DNA from: Saccopteryx bilineata
Lineage: Eukaryota; Chordata; Mammalia; Chiroptera; Emballonuridae
NCBI RefSeq assembly: GCF_036850765.1
Contig: NC_089494.1
Span: 58,049,809 to 58,113,808, forward strand
DNA: 64,000 bases
Reading direction: 5' to 3'
Part shown: one piece after another, positions 46,382-58,480 of the stretch
Layout: each line of letters opens with the position of its first letter
Position numbering within the stretch: the first letter of the stretch is position 1
Program-made: the position numbers and the translations under genes
Notes under the pieces: generated by a model
What the model saw: the letters and a program-made list of their open reading frames with translations, nothing else
Databases searched by the model: none
What the model was told of the DNA's origin: nothing

Positions 46382-49300
46382 GAAAAAATCTTCTGAGAAA
46401 ATGTTTTAGAGCCATGTAAAAACTAGTAAAAGAATACTGCTTGGTTATTTTTGCCACATCATAAAGTATTAAGCAAAAAATAAAAACCTATAATAAGTGA
46501 TAAAAATTAAACAGCAATTTTTCTAAAGTTTTATAAAAAGGGAGTAGATTCCATCCTTTTAATGCAATGGTTGCACATTGAGTAGTTGTTTTCAAACAGA
46601 TTAATTCTACAGAGTACAATCTATTTTCTATTCACCTAGCAGTTCATTAAAATATTTATTTCTAATGTAGAAAAAGTATTTCTGTAGTGATGTGAAACTA
46701 ACATTTATGGAGTGGCTTAATGTATTAGACACCTTTGCATATAGCATCTTTATTTTAAACTGAGACTACTCAGGTTAGTATGTATCATTGTACGCATTTT
46801 AGAGATAATGAAAAGGTAAACATTTCACTAATGATGCACCTTAGAATAGTGAATCTGTAAGTTGTTCCATGATAGTCAAATGCTTGGGAAAATACTTGAT
46901 TTTATCAAGCATTAAGGAAAATGGGAGTGTTGGAGTATGTAGATTTTATCAAGCATTAGAGAAAATGGAAACCTTGGAGTATGTAATTGACATTCTGAGG
47001 TTCTTTGTTCATTGCCTTTTTTTCCCTTTTCCCTCCATAAGGATTAGACCGTCCCCTGGCTCTCAATTCTGACTATAGGAAGAGCTGTTCTCAGAAAGCA
47101 ATAAAGAAAATAGTATCAATGATAGCACTGTAGACATCTGCATGCTAGTGGGGGGTATATTTAGAGAACAGAGAGTCTTTATGGAATCTCTAAAATTTTA
47201 CTGTGTAGACAGACATCAGTGGGAGAATCTGCCTGTGTTTGCAAAAATACCCAGAGAGATGTGGTTTCAGGGAAAAAACCCTGAACCCCCCCAAAAACCA
47301 AAAATTGGACACTAAGTATTGTATTCAGTTTTCAAAGTTAACATTTTAATTTTCAAGATTTGAATCAGTTATCCAACTACAGTTCTTTGAGTAAAATAAA
47401 TGTTATTTTAAAGTTGTGTACTCTGTAAAACCTGAAAGAGTTGACATATTAGGCTAGGTCGAATAAAGGGTCACAAATGTAGAAGAAGTCTTCTTCTCTG
47501 ATAGGACTGGAACTGGTAATTAGTTAGTTAAGCCCCAAATTAATTAAAATTGTGAACTATTTCAAAATAACACATATACATTTTAAACATTTTGTTTTAA
47601 TTTAAAATATTAACATAGGATTTATTGGACAATTTTTTCTTGTTGGGTAAGTGTTATTTTTATTGCAGATCCACTGACTAGAGAATCACTTTATTTTTGT
47701 ATGTAAACCATAGCGTTTTACATTATCTATGACTGATAATTTACTTTGATTTAAAATGGAGCTCGAGTTAAAAGGTGCTTATAAAGCAATCAGAAGAAAT
47801 CCAGAGTCCTAGGCTTTTCTGATTTCTCTCTAATTCTTTACAATTGTTTTAGTTATATCAAATATGAGAGCCTTCTCTCTCTCTCTTTTTTTGATGACAC
47901 AATTTTTTTTTAACTCTCTGGATTTCAACTTAATTTTCCTAGAAAAATATAAAACAGTTCTCTTTTTTCACATTTTTTTTTTAGTTTATGTAGTTAAAAA
48001 AACATCTGAACTTACACTGACAAGGCAACTGACATAAACAGATTTGGGAACAAATGCAGTTGACACTTGGTAAGCAAACACACTCAACTAGTGGGGCACA
48101 TACATGCAGAACTGGTTTCCTAACCACAGCCTTTCAGCACGCCATGGATACGTCAGTATTTTTTGGAGAAGCCATTCATTTATGTTGTATGTTGCGGAAG
48201 TAGAAGTCATTAAGAGAGCTCCTATTCTAGTAACAAATCATGCTTCTACCTTTGATACTGTGGTGTCTCAATCCCTTTAAGCTCTTTGTCTTCTGGGAAG
48301 CCTGGGGTAATGTTTGCCATGTGCTCATAAACAAGTCTTTTTATTTTCCTTAAACATTCTAAATCTCATGAAGGTGATGCCCATTCGATGGCTATAACTA
48401 GGTTGCTTCCTACAGGGCACGCCATCATGGCTGGGACCACCATTACCCTGGGAGTGAAGAATTTCATTCCCTACGTATAACCGGCTTTTGCAAACTTTAC
48501 TCATAGATGTATTTTTTATATTTAGGAATCAAACATGAGTGTATGGAGGCCAGGTCAGTTCCAATTCTGAATGCTAACAAACAGGATATCCTATGGATGA
48601 CCCTCTTCTCTCTGACAGTTGAGGCTTGCCACAGGGCTGAGTTTATAGGTCTATCCTTCTTCCCTTAAGAAGTTATTTCCCTGGACCTCCTCTGTGTCTC
48701 ATGAAAATGGACTGTTGGCAAATCCAGGCTGCCAGACATTGTTCAGACAAGTCTTCATATTATATCCAACCTCCATGTTTTTCTTCAATATTAGCTGCAA
48801 CTGTGGTAACAATGGTAGCATAATCTAGTGAGGTATTATAATCCCATTTTTTAAGAAGAGGAAACCAAGGCCAGAGAGTAAGATATAACGTGTAAGCAGT
48901 AGAGTTAGATCTAGAACCAGATTCTTAATCCTTAAACTGTGTTTAAGAGAGAACAGAATGATGCCCCATTCGTGAAACACGGGATGTAGTAGGCAGAGCA
49001 AGCCCGGAGCAGTTGTGAAAGACTACAATCAAGCATCACCTTTCCAGATGCCAGAGATGCTTCTGCTGGTCCTCTGCTTGGTCCAGGTCTGTGGCCCTTC
49101 CAGGCTGATGCTGCAGTGGCAGGGAAAGACATCGCTGAGAAAGAGGGTCAGTGGTGTAGTAGCCTGATGGTGGGAGCTTACCTCACTTTCCTGAATGTCT
49201 CAATGTGAAAGAGGATAAGAGATGCATTCTCACCCCAGGGTCATAATAGTTCAGCTCTCATTTGTTTATTCCTTTTAATGTCTATAGGTGCATGCAACAA

Positions 49301-52300
49301 TGTGGAATTTATCTTACCCTACTTTTGGACCAAAGTAACAAAAAGACTATGACACAGGTTCCTTTTTTTTTGTTATATTTTCTTTGCTACTTGAAATCGT
49401 CTGGCAGTCTCTTGTTTGAGAAAACGTGTTGTAGATTAAAGGGTTTTTGTCAAAGATCACTCACTTTGGCTCATGTTTTTTAGGTAACTCCTCCATTCTC
49501 CAACATAAAATCTAAACCTTAAAAATCAAATACAGGTATCAGAGCATTGCTCTGGCTCTTCATGTAGCATTTTATAAAACTCCTGAGATCCTACCTGGGT
49601 AAATATTTTTGTTTTTGTTCTGTACCAATTCTTCAAATTGTAAAGTTTGAAAACAGAAATCTTCTTGTTTTACAGAACAGGAAACTAAAGCAGATAGGAG
49701 GAGTAATTTGTGCAGGGAGACAAAATTTATTAGTAGCAGACTTCTCTCTACTACACTGCATTTCCTCTTATGCCACTGATTAATGGATTAATGAATTTCT
49801 CTAAATATGGTGGCTGAAGTGCTTTTGAAACTAAAAGAGAATATTATTCCTTACTGATTGTTTTGATTGTTTAGGTTTATATGAATCACCAGCAAATGAT
49901 AGAAACTTCTATTATGCTACCTCTATTACGCTTCTGCGTTCCCTGCCTTATGTAATTTTAGCTCAAATCACAGATTACCCAATACTCCCAGAAGGCTATG
50001 GATATTTGGTAAATGAAGCCAATACATAAGGTAAGTGAAATGAAAGTAAGGGTAATCCTGTCATAAGGTTTAGTAATGTTAAAATTCAGTACTCTAAGTT
50101 ATCATTTCCCCCAAAAGGTTTATTGTTCATCTACAGTCTTCATTTCAATTGCTAACCCTGCTTTGTATATTGACAATTTAGTGGATTTGTTGAAGAAAAA
50201 TAAGCACTATTTTGACTACAATATCCTGGAATGCTAATAGTCATAACAGAGTGTCACCTATCAGAAGCCCTTGAGGACCACTACTAAAAATCAAATATGC
50301 ATCTTCTTTTAATTATATCAAATACCAGTTGATTTGTTAGTCTGTTAAAGTGCCTAGAGTATGTTTTACAAAGAGGTTTCTTTGCAGTTTGGAGATACCT
50401 GAGAGAAGTTGGAAGCTTCTTAGTAAGAGTTTAGAATTTCTACTTTATGAAAGGCTGGGTGATTTAATAACAACTAAATTACAGAATGCCTAAGTAATGT
50501 GCCAAGTCTATAAAGCCAGTCAACTCCAGAGCCAGATAGACCTGAGACAATGTGCCATTGACCTTCATGCCTCTACTCTGCTCTACAAGCAAGCCAGGGG
50601 CTTTGGGATGAATTATTCTCAGATTGAAAACTTGGCCCTGCTACTCAGGAGTTGTGTAAACTTGGCAAATCAACTTATACCTTTGTTTTTATTAACAGAA
50701 AGAACATTAGTACTACTCTCATGGGGTTTTTGACAAGATTTATGTGAAATGATATCTACTTATCATAATACCTAGCAGCCAATAAAAAAATGGTAGCCTT
50801 TATTATATTAATATAATTATTATGACTGTGAGGACTTAAAAATTAGAAGATACATTACTGAATCCAAGGAGCTTTGATTTAATTGGGTAGTGAAATAAAT
50901 AAGTAGGTGCAAATTAATATGGAGTCAAGAATAAAAGTCCTTATTTGCAAATGCTTGAAGGAGTCACTGGTAAAATCTGTATTTATTTTCTCTCTGGGTT
51001 TGCTTTGACTCAATTATATGTGTACCAATAAGATACACAAATATCAAATCATGTTTTATGCCTGAAACTAATATCATGTTATATGTCAAGTTTATCTAAT
51101 TTTTTAAAAAAGTATACATGTACCATTCATACATACCTTCAGCAATATTCTATTGATTTAATGAGAAAATTATTCCTTCTAGATTTTTATATATGAACTA
51201 ACTTTTCATTTGCTTTGCAATTACAATCTGTTCAAATGAGCAAACAATTTCATGCATCTTTGCTAGGCATCATTTTTAGCTCTTCCTTTCAGCATCGATC
51301 TAAAATTAATGTAGTATTAAGACACTCTGAAATTGTAGATCTTTTCCAGTAATTGGCATATTTCAAATTTTTATATAAACCATTTTTCCCCCAAGCCCTC
51401 CAACAACTGCACAGCAAAAGATTTTGGCATTGATTGGTAGCTGCTAAGTAGAAATGAGCATTTCATAGAAGGAAATATGAGTACTAGTACTTTAAGAAAA
51501 TATATATATATGTTGCTAACCAGTTTTTATTAATTGGTGCTACTTTGGGAGTTGGCTTTGTCATCCACTTCTGATAAGAGCCTCTTATCAGCTTGAGAGT
51601 TATCTGGAAGGTCACTTTCTAAGCTGTCAATGTCAGTTGCTTTGCTTAATTGACTGAAACAATCAAATTTCACAAAGTTGATGACTAAATTTGTTTACGT
51701 TATGGCCATAACAAGTAAACTAATAATTTATTAGTTTCTGTCTGTCTTGAGATTCAACTATAAATTCACTGGTGCCATGTATTTCAAACTAAAAATGATT
51801 AGGAAATGCCAAACATATGAAAAAGTTTCTGTTAGTCCATCTAATAACAAAACTCTCATGAATTCATATTGCATTTTCAAGTAACTAATAAAAAATTATA
51901 GGAGTCTTTAAAGTGGCTTCTAACAAGTGGTAGAGGACTGTAATTACAAATAATGATTATGGCAGTTTTCTTTCCACTTATGTAATTTTTTGTCATCTCC
52001 ATTCTATATTACAGTCTCAGAGTTTATCAGTTTTCTTTAGAGCCACTTAGACTGGATCAATTTATAGTATAGATGCTGATTAAAATAAACTCCAATAGCC
52101 CACTGCTTACAGTGCCACCTTGCGGCCTTAATCTATACTGCTGTTCGTTAGCAATGGCTGCAGGCCCTCAATTGGCGCCAAGTCTGAAATTAGCAATTTC
52201 TTTAAGAAATGTGTCCCTAACGTGTAATTACTTATCTTCAGGTCGCTAACAACTTGATAAAACTAAGGTAAAGAGAAAAATATTGATAAAATGAGAAATT

Positions 52301-52390
52301 ATTACTATTGAAGAAATATTAAAAATTAAATCATCTCAAATATTTAATGAAACCAAAGGGAAAAAGTGATTTCTTCTATGAAGTCTCAAT
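46382..52390. other. Long mostly unique intron with diverged MIR pieces
   Basis: No host exon recognised. MIR-like text is suspected at about 46720-46860 (-), 48830-48940 (-), 49660-49760 (-) and 50620-50780 (+). A 44-bp tandem duplication lies at 46898-46985. A conserved-looking CpG-containing segment lies at 52080-52260. Open frames are short and domain-free. Confidence 0.5.
46898..46985 (+). repeat. 44-bp tandem duplication
   Basis: Two adjacent copies (46898-46941 and 46942-46985) start GATTTTATCAAGCATTA and end TTGGAGTATGTA, with a few substitutions between them. It is a local duplication of unique intronic DNA. Confidence 0.92.
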
Positions 52391-52394
52391 TTAT

Positions 52395-52426
<32 letters not shown>

Positions 52427-52428
52427 AG
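52395..52428 (+). repeat. (CA)n microsatellite
   Basis: A run of about 13 CA units followed by TACACA. It lies just left of an L1 3' fragment. Confidence 0.95.
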
Positions 52429-52429
52429 T

Positions 52430-52690
52430 ATTTTAAAATTAATTTTAATTTATTGTGTTTACATGGATTCAAGTAATTTGCTGTCCTGTTATCTATATCT
52501 CTGTGTTGTGTATGTATAGTTTCACTAATGCCTTTCCCTTCTCTGATCCCATCCCCTATCTCGCTCCCTCTGACTGCTGTCCCTCTGGTCCCTGTGACTC
52601 AGCCTCTGCCTCTATTCCATTCCTTAGTTCACAGTGTTCATTAGATTCCACATATAAGTGAGATCATATGATCACTTCTATGGTATAAGG
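52430..52690 (-). mobile_element. L1 3'-end fragment of another subfamily
   Basis: The + strand reads TTTATTGTGTTTACATGGAT at the tail side, a C/T-rich 3'UTR block, and GTTCATTAGATTCCACATAT further in. This is reverse-complement L1 3' end text but differs from the other copies here. 5' truncated, no coding frame. Confidence 0.6.
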
Positions 52691-53736
52691 AAAGGTAGGT
52701 CGATGCTCTGATTTATTTTATTTTTTTTAACTATCAAGAAATTACATTTTGCTAGCTAGCACTTTTCAGGGGACAAAAATTTGGTTCCTGAAATTTTTAT
52801 CTTGTTAAATTGTAAAATACTTAACTCATTTCTCTACTCTGTTTGCATTCTTGTCCTCCCCTTACATTGGCATATGAACCTTTTATGTCCCTACTACACG
52901 GTTCTGTTAGATGACTTCACTGATGCATTTGAATGCATGTAGATCAATCCGGCCCTGAATAAAAAATAGAGGTGTTGTGTGCCCTACTGGTTGGCATTTT
53001 GTCCTCAAATATTCCTATTTTTATTTCTTATGTTAACTAATTTGAAGACTTTGTTAGGTGTCCCCAGGATGCCCATGTTAGGAGATCACACCTTTGTTTC
53101 CATTTTGGACAAAACCTCTGTCATTTTCTAAAGCATATGAAGAAGTAGAAACGAATGTGTGTGAGTGTTGGGGTATTATTTTGCATGATGAAAGTGAGGT
53201 TAGAATCAGGGTCATGGCAGAGATGACTGGACAACAAAAAGAAAACGTCTGTATTACTCATTAAAACATTTAAGGAGAACAAAATGGTTGAAAAGAATTC
53301 AGTTTGATTAATATGTATGTAATTTATATTCATTTAAAGTCCATTTGAAGAGCTATTCTCTTCCGATTGTGATGAGCTCAACTGAGATTGTTACATGAGC
53401 AGCACAGTTCGAGTAGAAGTGCATGCTGGTTTCCTGTGATACAACCTTTGCAGGCCTGGCTGCGTGGGCCTGTGCTGATTTTTCCTTCTTCAAGACCAGA
53501 AAACTGTGGCTGATGATGTCAACACCCGGCTGTTTCAGATGCAGCTAAGTAGGAAAATTTCTAAGTTTATATCATAAAGTCATTTCATGGAAAAGACCAA
53601 GTATTCCTTCCTTTACAAGGAAAAAGAAACAGAATGAACTACTAGAGAAGGATATTCAGCAATTTTAAAGTGCTTTATTTACTAACTTATCTTTTGCAAA
53701 ATATCTCTTGCAAGATAGTTTAGTAAAGAATAATTA
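52691..53736. other. Intron, mostly unique sequence
   Basis: No gene recognised. A moderately GC-rich segment at 53390-53550 has no clear frame or splice context. Confidence 0.4.
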
Positions 53737-54107
53737 TGGTTGAATTGTGTTTCCCTCAAAAAGGTAAGGTTGAATCCCAACCCCCAGTATCTTGGATGTG
53801 ACCTGATTTGGAAATAGGGTTTTTGCAGAAGTAATTGATTCAAAATGAGGTCACTAGGCTGGGCCCTAATACAATATGGTGTCCTTGTTGTAAGAATGAG
53901 ACAGCACTCCTTCACCAGGTGTGCAGGTTTTATTAGAGGAGAAAGACCTGCCGGGGCACTCCTCCAGGAGAAGTACACTGGGTTATAGACTATGGGCGAG
54001 TTATATAGAGCCTGAGGGGATACTGAGGCAAAAGTCCTGGTATGTCCAGAATGCTCCTCCTTGGGAGATTTTGAGCATGTGGGTGTTGAATCAAAAGTCC
54101 TGGTATG

Positions 54108-57100
54108 ACCGCTGATGGCTCTAGATCAGTCATCCAAACAGAGAATCAACAAAGATATAGTGGCCTTAAACAAAACACTAGAGCACCTGGATATGATAGA
54201 CATCTACAGGACATTTCATCCCAAAGTGACTGAGTATACTTCTTTCTCCAGTGTACATAGATCATTCTCAAGAATTGACCATATGTTGGGCCACAAAAAC
54301 AACATCAGCAAATTCAGAAAAATTGAAGTTGTACCAAGCATATTTTCTGATCATAAAGCCTTGAAACTAGAATTCAACTGCAAAAAAGAGGGAAAAAATC
54401 CCACAAAAATGTGGAAACTAAACATACTTTTAAAAAATGAATGGGTCAAAGAAGAAATAAGTGCAGAGATCAAAAGATATATACAGACTAATGAAAATGA
54501 CAATACGACATATCAGAATCTATGGGATGCAGCAAAAGCAGTGATAAGAGGGAAGTTCATATCACTTCAGGCATATATGAACAAACAAGAGAGAGCCCAA
54601 GTGAACCACTTAACTTCACACCTTAAGGAACTAGAAAACCCAAAACCAGCCGAAGAAAGGAGATAATAAAAATCAGAGCAGAAATAAATGAAATAGAGAA
54701 CAGAAAAACTATAGAAAAAATTAATAGAACAAGGAGCTGGTTCTTTGAAAAGATCAACAAAATTGACAAACCCTTGGCAAGATTTACCGAGGAAAAAAGA
54801 GAAAGAACTCATATAAACAAAATCCAAAATGAAAGAGGAGAAATCACCACGGACACTGTAGATATACAAAGAATTATTGTAGAATACTATGAAAAACTTT
54901 ATGCCACTAAATTCAACAACCTAGAAGAAATGGATAAATTCCTAGAACAATACAACCTTCCTAGACTGAGTCAAGAAGAAGCAGAAAGCCTAAACAGACC
55001 TATTAGTAGAGAAGAAATAGAAAAAACCATTAAAAACCTCCCCCAAAATAAAAGTCCAGGCCCTCACGGTTATACCAGCGAATTCTATCAAACATTCAAA
55101 GAAGACTTGGTTCCTATTCTACTCAAAGTCTTCCAAAAAATTGAAGAAGAAGCAATATTTCCAAACACGTTTTATGAGGCCAACATAACCCTCATACCAA
55201 AACCTGGCAAGGATGGCACAAAGAAAGAAAACTACAGACCAATATCTCTAATGAATACAGATGCTAAAATACTAAACAAAATACTGGCAAACCGAATACA
55301 ACAACATATTAAAAAAATAATACATCATGATCAAGTGGGATTCATCCCAGAATCTCAAGGATGGTTCAACATACGCAAAACGGTTAACGTAATACACCAT
55401 ATCAACAAAACAAAGAACAAAAACCACATGATCTTATCAATAGATGCAGAAAAGGCTTTTGATAAAATACAACACAATTTTATGTTTAAGACTCTCAACA
55501 AAATGGGTATAGAAGGAAAATATCTCAACATGATAAAGGCCATATATGATAAACCATCAGCTAACATCATATTAAATGGCACAAAACTGAAGGCTTTCCC
55601 CCTTAAATCAGGAACAAGACAGGGTTGTCCACTCTCTCCACTCTTATTTAATGTGGTACTAGAGGTTCTAGCCAGAGCAATCAGACAAGACAAAGAAATA
55701 AAAGGCATCCATATCAGAAAAGAAGAAGTAAAGGCATCACTTTTTGCAGATGATATGATCCTATACATCGAAAACCCCAAAGAATCCACAAAAAGACTAC
55801 TAGAAACAATAAGCCAATACAGTAAGGTCGCAGGATACAAAATTAACATAAGAAGTCAATAGCCTTTCTATATGCCAACAATGAAACAATTAAGAACGAA
55901 CTCAAAAGAATAATCCCCTTCACGATTGCAACAAAAACAATAAAATACTTAGGAATAAACATAACAAAGAATGTAAAGGACTTATATAATGAAAACTATA
56001 AACCATTGTTAAGGGAAATCGAAAAAGATATAATGAGATGGAAGAATATACCATGTTCTTGGTTAGGAAGAGTAAATATAATCAAGATGGCCATATTACC
56101 CAAAGCAATATACAAATTTAATGCAATTCCCATCAAAATTCCAATGACATTATTTTAAAGAAATAGAGCAAAAAATCATCAGATTTATATGGAACTATAA
56201 AAACCCCAAATAGCCAAAGCAATCCTAAAGAAAAAGAATGAAGCTGGGGGCATTATAATACCTGACTTCAAACTATATTATAGGGCCACGACAATCAAAA
56301 CAGCATGGTATTGGCAGAAAAATAGACACTCAGAACAATGGAACAGAATAGAAAGTCCAGAAATAAAACCACATATATATAGTCAAATAATTTTTGATAA
56401 AGGGGCCAACAACACACAATGGAGAAAAGAAAGCCTCTTCAATAAATGGTGCTGGGAAAATTGGAAAGCCACATGCAAAAGAATGAAACTGGACTACAGT
56501 TTGTCCCCCTGTACTAAAATTAACTCAAAATGGATCAAAGATCTAAACATAAGACCTGAAACAATTAAGTACATAGAAGAAGACATAGGTACTCTACTCA
56601 TGGACCTTGGTTTTAAAGAGCATTTTATGAATTTGACTCCAATGGCAAGAGAAGTGAAGGCAAAAATTAATGAATGGGACTACATCAGACTAAGAAGTTT
56701 TTGCTCAGCAAGAGAAACTGATAACAAAATAAACAGACAGCCAACTAAATGGGAAATGATATTTTCAAACAACAGCTCAGATAAGGGCCTAATATCCAAA
56801 ATATACAAAGAACTCATAAAACTCAACAACAAACAAACAATCCAATAAAAAAATGGGAAGAGGACATGAACAGACACTTCTCTCAGAAAGAAATACAAAT
56901 GGCCAACAGATATATGAAAAGATGCTCATCTTCTTTAGCTATTAGAGAAATGCAAATCAAAACTGCAATGAGATACCACCTCACACCTGTTAGATTAGCT
57001 ATTATTAACAAGACAGGTAATAGCAAATGTTGGAGAGGCTGTGGAGAAAAAGGAACCCTCATACACTGTTGGTGGGAATGTAAAGTAGTACAACCATTAT

Positions 57101-57714
57101 GGAAGAAAGTATGGTGGTTCCTCAAAAAACAGAAAATAGAACTACCTTATGACCCAGCAATCCCTCTACTGGGTATATACCCCCAAAACTCAGAAACATT
57201 GATACGTAAAGACACATGCAGCCCCATGTTCATTGCAGCATTGTTCACAGTGGCCAGGACATGGAAACAACCAAAAAGCCCGTCAATAGATGACTGGATA
57301 AAGAAGATGTGGCACATATACAATATGGAATACTACTCAGCCATAAGAAATGATGACATCGGATCATTTACAGCAAAATGGTGGGATCTTGATAACATTA
57401 TATGAAGTGAAATAAGTAAATCAGAAAAAAACAGGAACCGCATTATTCCATACGTAGGTGGGACATAAAAGTGAGACTAAGAGACATTGATAAGAGTGTG
57501 GTGGTTACGGGGGAAGGGGGGAGAAGGAGAGGGAAAGGGGGAGGGGGAGGGGCACAAAGAAAACTAGATAGAAGGTGACAGAGGACAATCTGACTTCGGG
57601 TGATGGGTATGCAACATAATTGAACGACAAGATAACCTGGAGTTGTTATCTTTAAATATATGTATCCTGATTTATTGATGTCGCCCCATTAAAAAAATAA
57701 AATTATTTAAAAAA
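54108..57714 (+). mobile_element. 5'-truncated L1 within the ERV LTR
   Basis: The innermost layer of the nest, in PDE11A sense orientation. L1 identity starts abruptly at ACCGCTGATGG, inside the ORF2 endonuclease region, and runs through the RT domain, C-terminus, a G-rich 3'UTR tract (57509-57553) and a poly-A tail at about 57704-57718. A perfect 15-bp target-site duplication AAAAGTCCTGGTATG lies at 54093-54107 and 57715-57729. It is very close in sequence to the antisense L1 at 14336-18040. Confidence 0.95.
54115..57405 (+). pseudogene. L1 ORF2, 5'-truncated and frameshifted
   Basis: The open pieces follow in order: 54115-54666 (end of endonuclease, with [11 protein letters not shown]), 54774-55862 (RT core with FADD at 55743-55754), then broken text to 56482, 56483-56848 and 56866-57405 (C-terminus with the Cys/His cluster). 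The endonuclease start with its catalytic glutamate is missing because of truncation. Breaks near 54660, 55860, 56150-56210 and 56848 separate the frames. No functional protein can come from it. ORF1 and the 5'UTR are absent. Confidence 0.92.
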
Positions 57715-58224
57715 AAAAGTCCTGGTATGTCCGGAACCCCTCCTTGGGGCAGCTTGTCAGCTTTTTGGAATTTCCTCTGTCTCAGGGGCGATAATAGTCC
57801 AGTAAGGGTGAGGTCTGACAGATAGGCGGAACATCAAGAGGGCAGTTTGGAATACACATATCTATCACTTGTAAAAAGGAGAAATTTGGACACAGAGATA
57901 GACCTGCCCGGAGGAAAGACTATGGAAAGGACACAAGGAGGACACCATTGGAAAGAGGAGTTATGCTTTCGTAAGCCAAGGAGTACTGGGGGCCCCCTGA
58001 AGCTGGCAGAGGAAAGAGCTTTCCCCTGCGGTTTTCAGAGGGATCATGGCCCTTCAGACACCTTGCTTTGAGACTTTTAGCCTCCAGAACTGAGACAATA
58101 CATAGCTGTTGTTCTAAGCCACCCAGTTTGGGGTACTTGGTTATAGCAGCCCTAAGAAACTAACACAATTATGATATTGAACTAGTATTTACTGCATTGC
58201 CCTTAGAGCACTTTATAAGAATAG

Positions 58225-58390
58225 TCTTTTTTACACTTAATAACAAACTTGAGACATCTACTATGATCTTCCCAAGAAACTAGCAGATGAGAATACTATG
58301 AGGATACTAACTTACTGAGGTTAAATGATTTGCCCAGGATCACAGTAAGTGTGTGAGCTAGGATTTGAACCCAGGTCAGTTTAATTCTGG
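58225..58390 (-). mobile_element. MIR SINE
   Basis: The + strand reads AGGTTAAATGATTTGCCCAG, GATCACAGTAAGTGTGTGAG and GATTTGAACCCAGGTCAGTT, which is the reverse complement of the MIR core and tRNA-like part. Confidence 0.8.
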
Positions 58391-58396
58391 ATTCTG

Positions 58397-58480
58397 GTGT
58401 GTGTGTGTGTGTGTGTGTAAGAGAGGACAGGGATAGAGAGAGAGAAAGAGAAAGAGAGAGAGAGTGTGTGTGTGTGTTTG
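58397..58480 (+). repeat. Compound (GT)n-(GA)n-(GT)n microsatellite
   Basis: About ten GT units (58397-58418), a GA-rich part (58434-58463) and a second GT run (58464-58477). Confidence 0.95.

Larger units (their letters stand above)
53889..57867 (-). mobile_element. ERV solo LTR (family B), split by an L1
   Basis: The middle layer. On + it runs from TGTAAGAATGAG to CTATCA, with the 5-bp duplication CTTGT at 53884-53888 and 57868-57872. On the minus strand it has TATATAA (TTATATA at 54001-54007), AATAAA (TTTATT at 53929-53934) and a U5-like end, as in a retroviral LTR. Short TCCTGGTATGTCC-type repeats lie in its U3. The L1 at 54108-57714 sits inside. It has no viral genes. The 5-bp duplication suits a class III-like element, by inference. 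Confidence 0.83.
53737..58167 (+). mobile_element. MLT1-type MaLR LTR, split by a younger LTR
   Basis: The outer layer of a nest. The left arm 53737-53888 starts TGGTTGAATTGTG and includes GACCTGATTTGGAAATAGGG. The right arm 57868-58167 resumes GTAAAAAGGAGAAATTTGGA, includes TAGCCTCCAGAACTGAGACA, and ends AAACTAACACA. This is the order of MLT1-type MaLR LTRs. AATTA flanks both ends (53732-53736 and 58167-58171). Its middle was interrupted by the ERV LTR 53889-57867. Confidence 0.85.

Noticed and set aside
49261..49345. Possible next PDE11A exon (TTCTATAGGTGCATGCAACA region)
   Set aside because: The translation does not continue GAF-A, stops appear quickly, and no donor fits.
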